Of a stretch of DNA of 64,000 bases, positions 63,900 through 64,000 are shown piece after piece. The DNA is from Nocardia rosealba. GTDB lineage: Bacteria; Actinomycetota; Actinomycetes; Mycobacteriales; Mycobacteriaceae. The translations under genes and the position numbers were made by a program. Each line of letters begins with the position of its first letter. Within the stretch, counting starts at the first letter, position 1. The stretch is taken from assembly GCF_020216065.1 (NCBI RefSeq), contig NZ_JAIWNA010000001.1, positions 756,505-820,504 on the forward strand. Direction: 5' to 3'. Under the pieces are notes generated by a model. The model did no database searches and was not told the origin of the DNA. It was given only the letters and a program-made list of their open reading frames with translations.

Positions 63900-64000
63900 T
63901 CACCCCACCCAGATGCCCTTGCCGACGGTGACGACCCCACCGTTGCTCACGGCGAATCGTTCCCGGTCGCGGTCCAGATCCACGCCGATGATCTCACCCT
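63900..64000 (-). CDS. glgC: Glucose-1-phosphate adenylyltransferase, C-terminal end
   Basis: Only the last 33 codons are in the window. The frame reads [20 protein letters not shown] and ends VGKGIWVG, the C-terminus of actinobacterial GlgC, which makes ADP-glucose for glycogen and alpha-glucan. Stop at 63900-63902, next to the methyltransferase stop. In M. tuberculosis glgC (Rv1213) belongs to the same neighbourhood. Confidence 0.85.
   Translation of the reverse strand, partial: GEIIGVDLDRDRERFAVSNGGVVTVGKGIWVG

Overview
The window is very GC-rich, with dense genes, frequent GTG starts and 1-7 nt or overlapping gene junctions. Actinobacterial marker genes (mycothiol, coenzyme F420, phosphatidylinositol mannosides, a SigE/RseA/HtrA unit, the succinylase lysine pathway) point to a mycolic-acid actinomycete. 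Protein content and gene order suggest Nocardia or a close relative. This is an inference from remembered family knowledge; no search was run. I saw no rRNA, tRNA, CRISPR array, insertion sequence or prophage.

The backbone follows, largely in order, the M. tuberculosis region from about Rv1110 to Rv1224: ispH, a DUF6542 gene, ychF, pimE, a pterin dehydratase, typA, lpqW, mshB, an Rv1171-like gene, fbiC, fdxC, dapC, fadD36, dapD/dapE, a LOG pair, fadD6, folP2, gpgS, then tatB-htrA-rseA-sigE, an Rv1220c-like methyltransferase and the end of glgC. The last block appears inverted relative to M. tuberculosis. Accessory genes sit between backbone genes.

Region by region. 0-10.2 kb: end of ispH, then DNA maintenance (rmuC, sbcD-sbcC) and alkylation repair (ada/alkA fusion plus ogt). 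10.2-18 kb: cstA with its small partner, an AraC/VOC pair, a quinone reductase-like gene, ychF and a Cmx-like efflux pump. 18-26.5 kb is an accessory stretch rich in secreted and membrane proteins: a DoxX-like protein with a long 11-residue repeat tail, a CHAP protein, an internally duplicated protein of unknown function and a Tat-exported DUF1906 protein. 26.8-33.9 kb: envelope and thiol genes (pimE, lpqW, mshB), typA, and a 58-residue Cys/Lys-rich protein. 33.9-42 kb: a TetR/MFS divergent pair with four operator-like boxes, two PH-domain membrane proteins, fbiC, and a VapBC pair. 42-51.8 kb: ferredoxin, the three dap genes, a transmembrane Ser/Thr kinase, a decayed GMC oxidoreductase, fadD36 and a molybdopterin protein. 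51.8-56.7 kb: a tight LOG-LOG-fadD6-folP2-gpgS operon. 56.9-64 kb: XdhC, an unknown protein with a CRP-like site, an HTH protein with an unfamiliar C-terminal domain, and the SigE envelope-stress unit.

Three window-wide observations. At least fourteen genes have a TAnnnT hexamer exactly 6 or 7 nt before an ATG/GTG, the arrangement of leaderless transcripts. Two copies of a dispersed palindromic repeat lie in opposite orientation, before pimE and after typA. Two DtxR/IdeR-like 19-mers lie upstream of the small Cys-rich gene and of fdxC.
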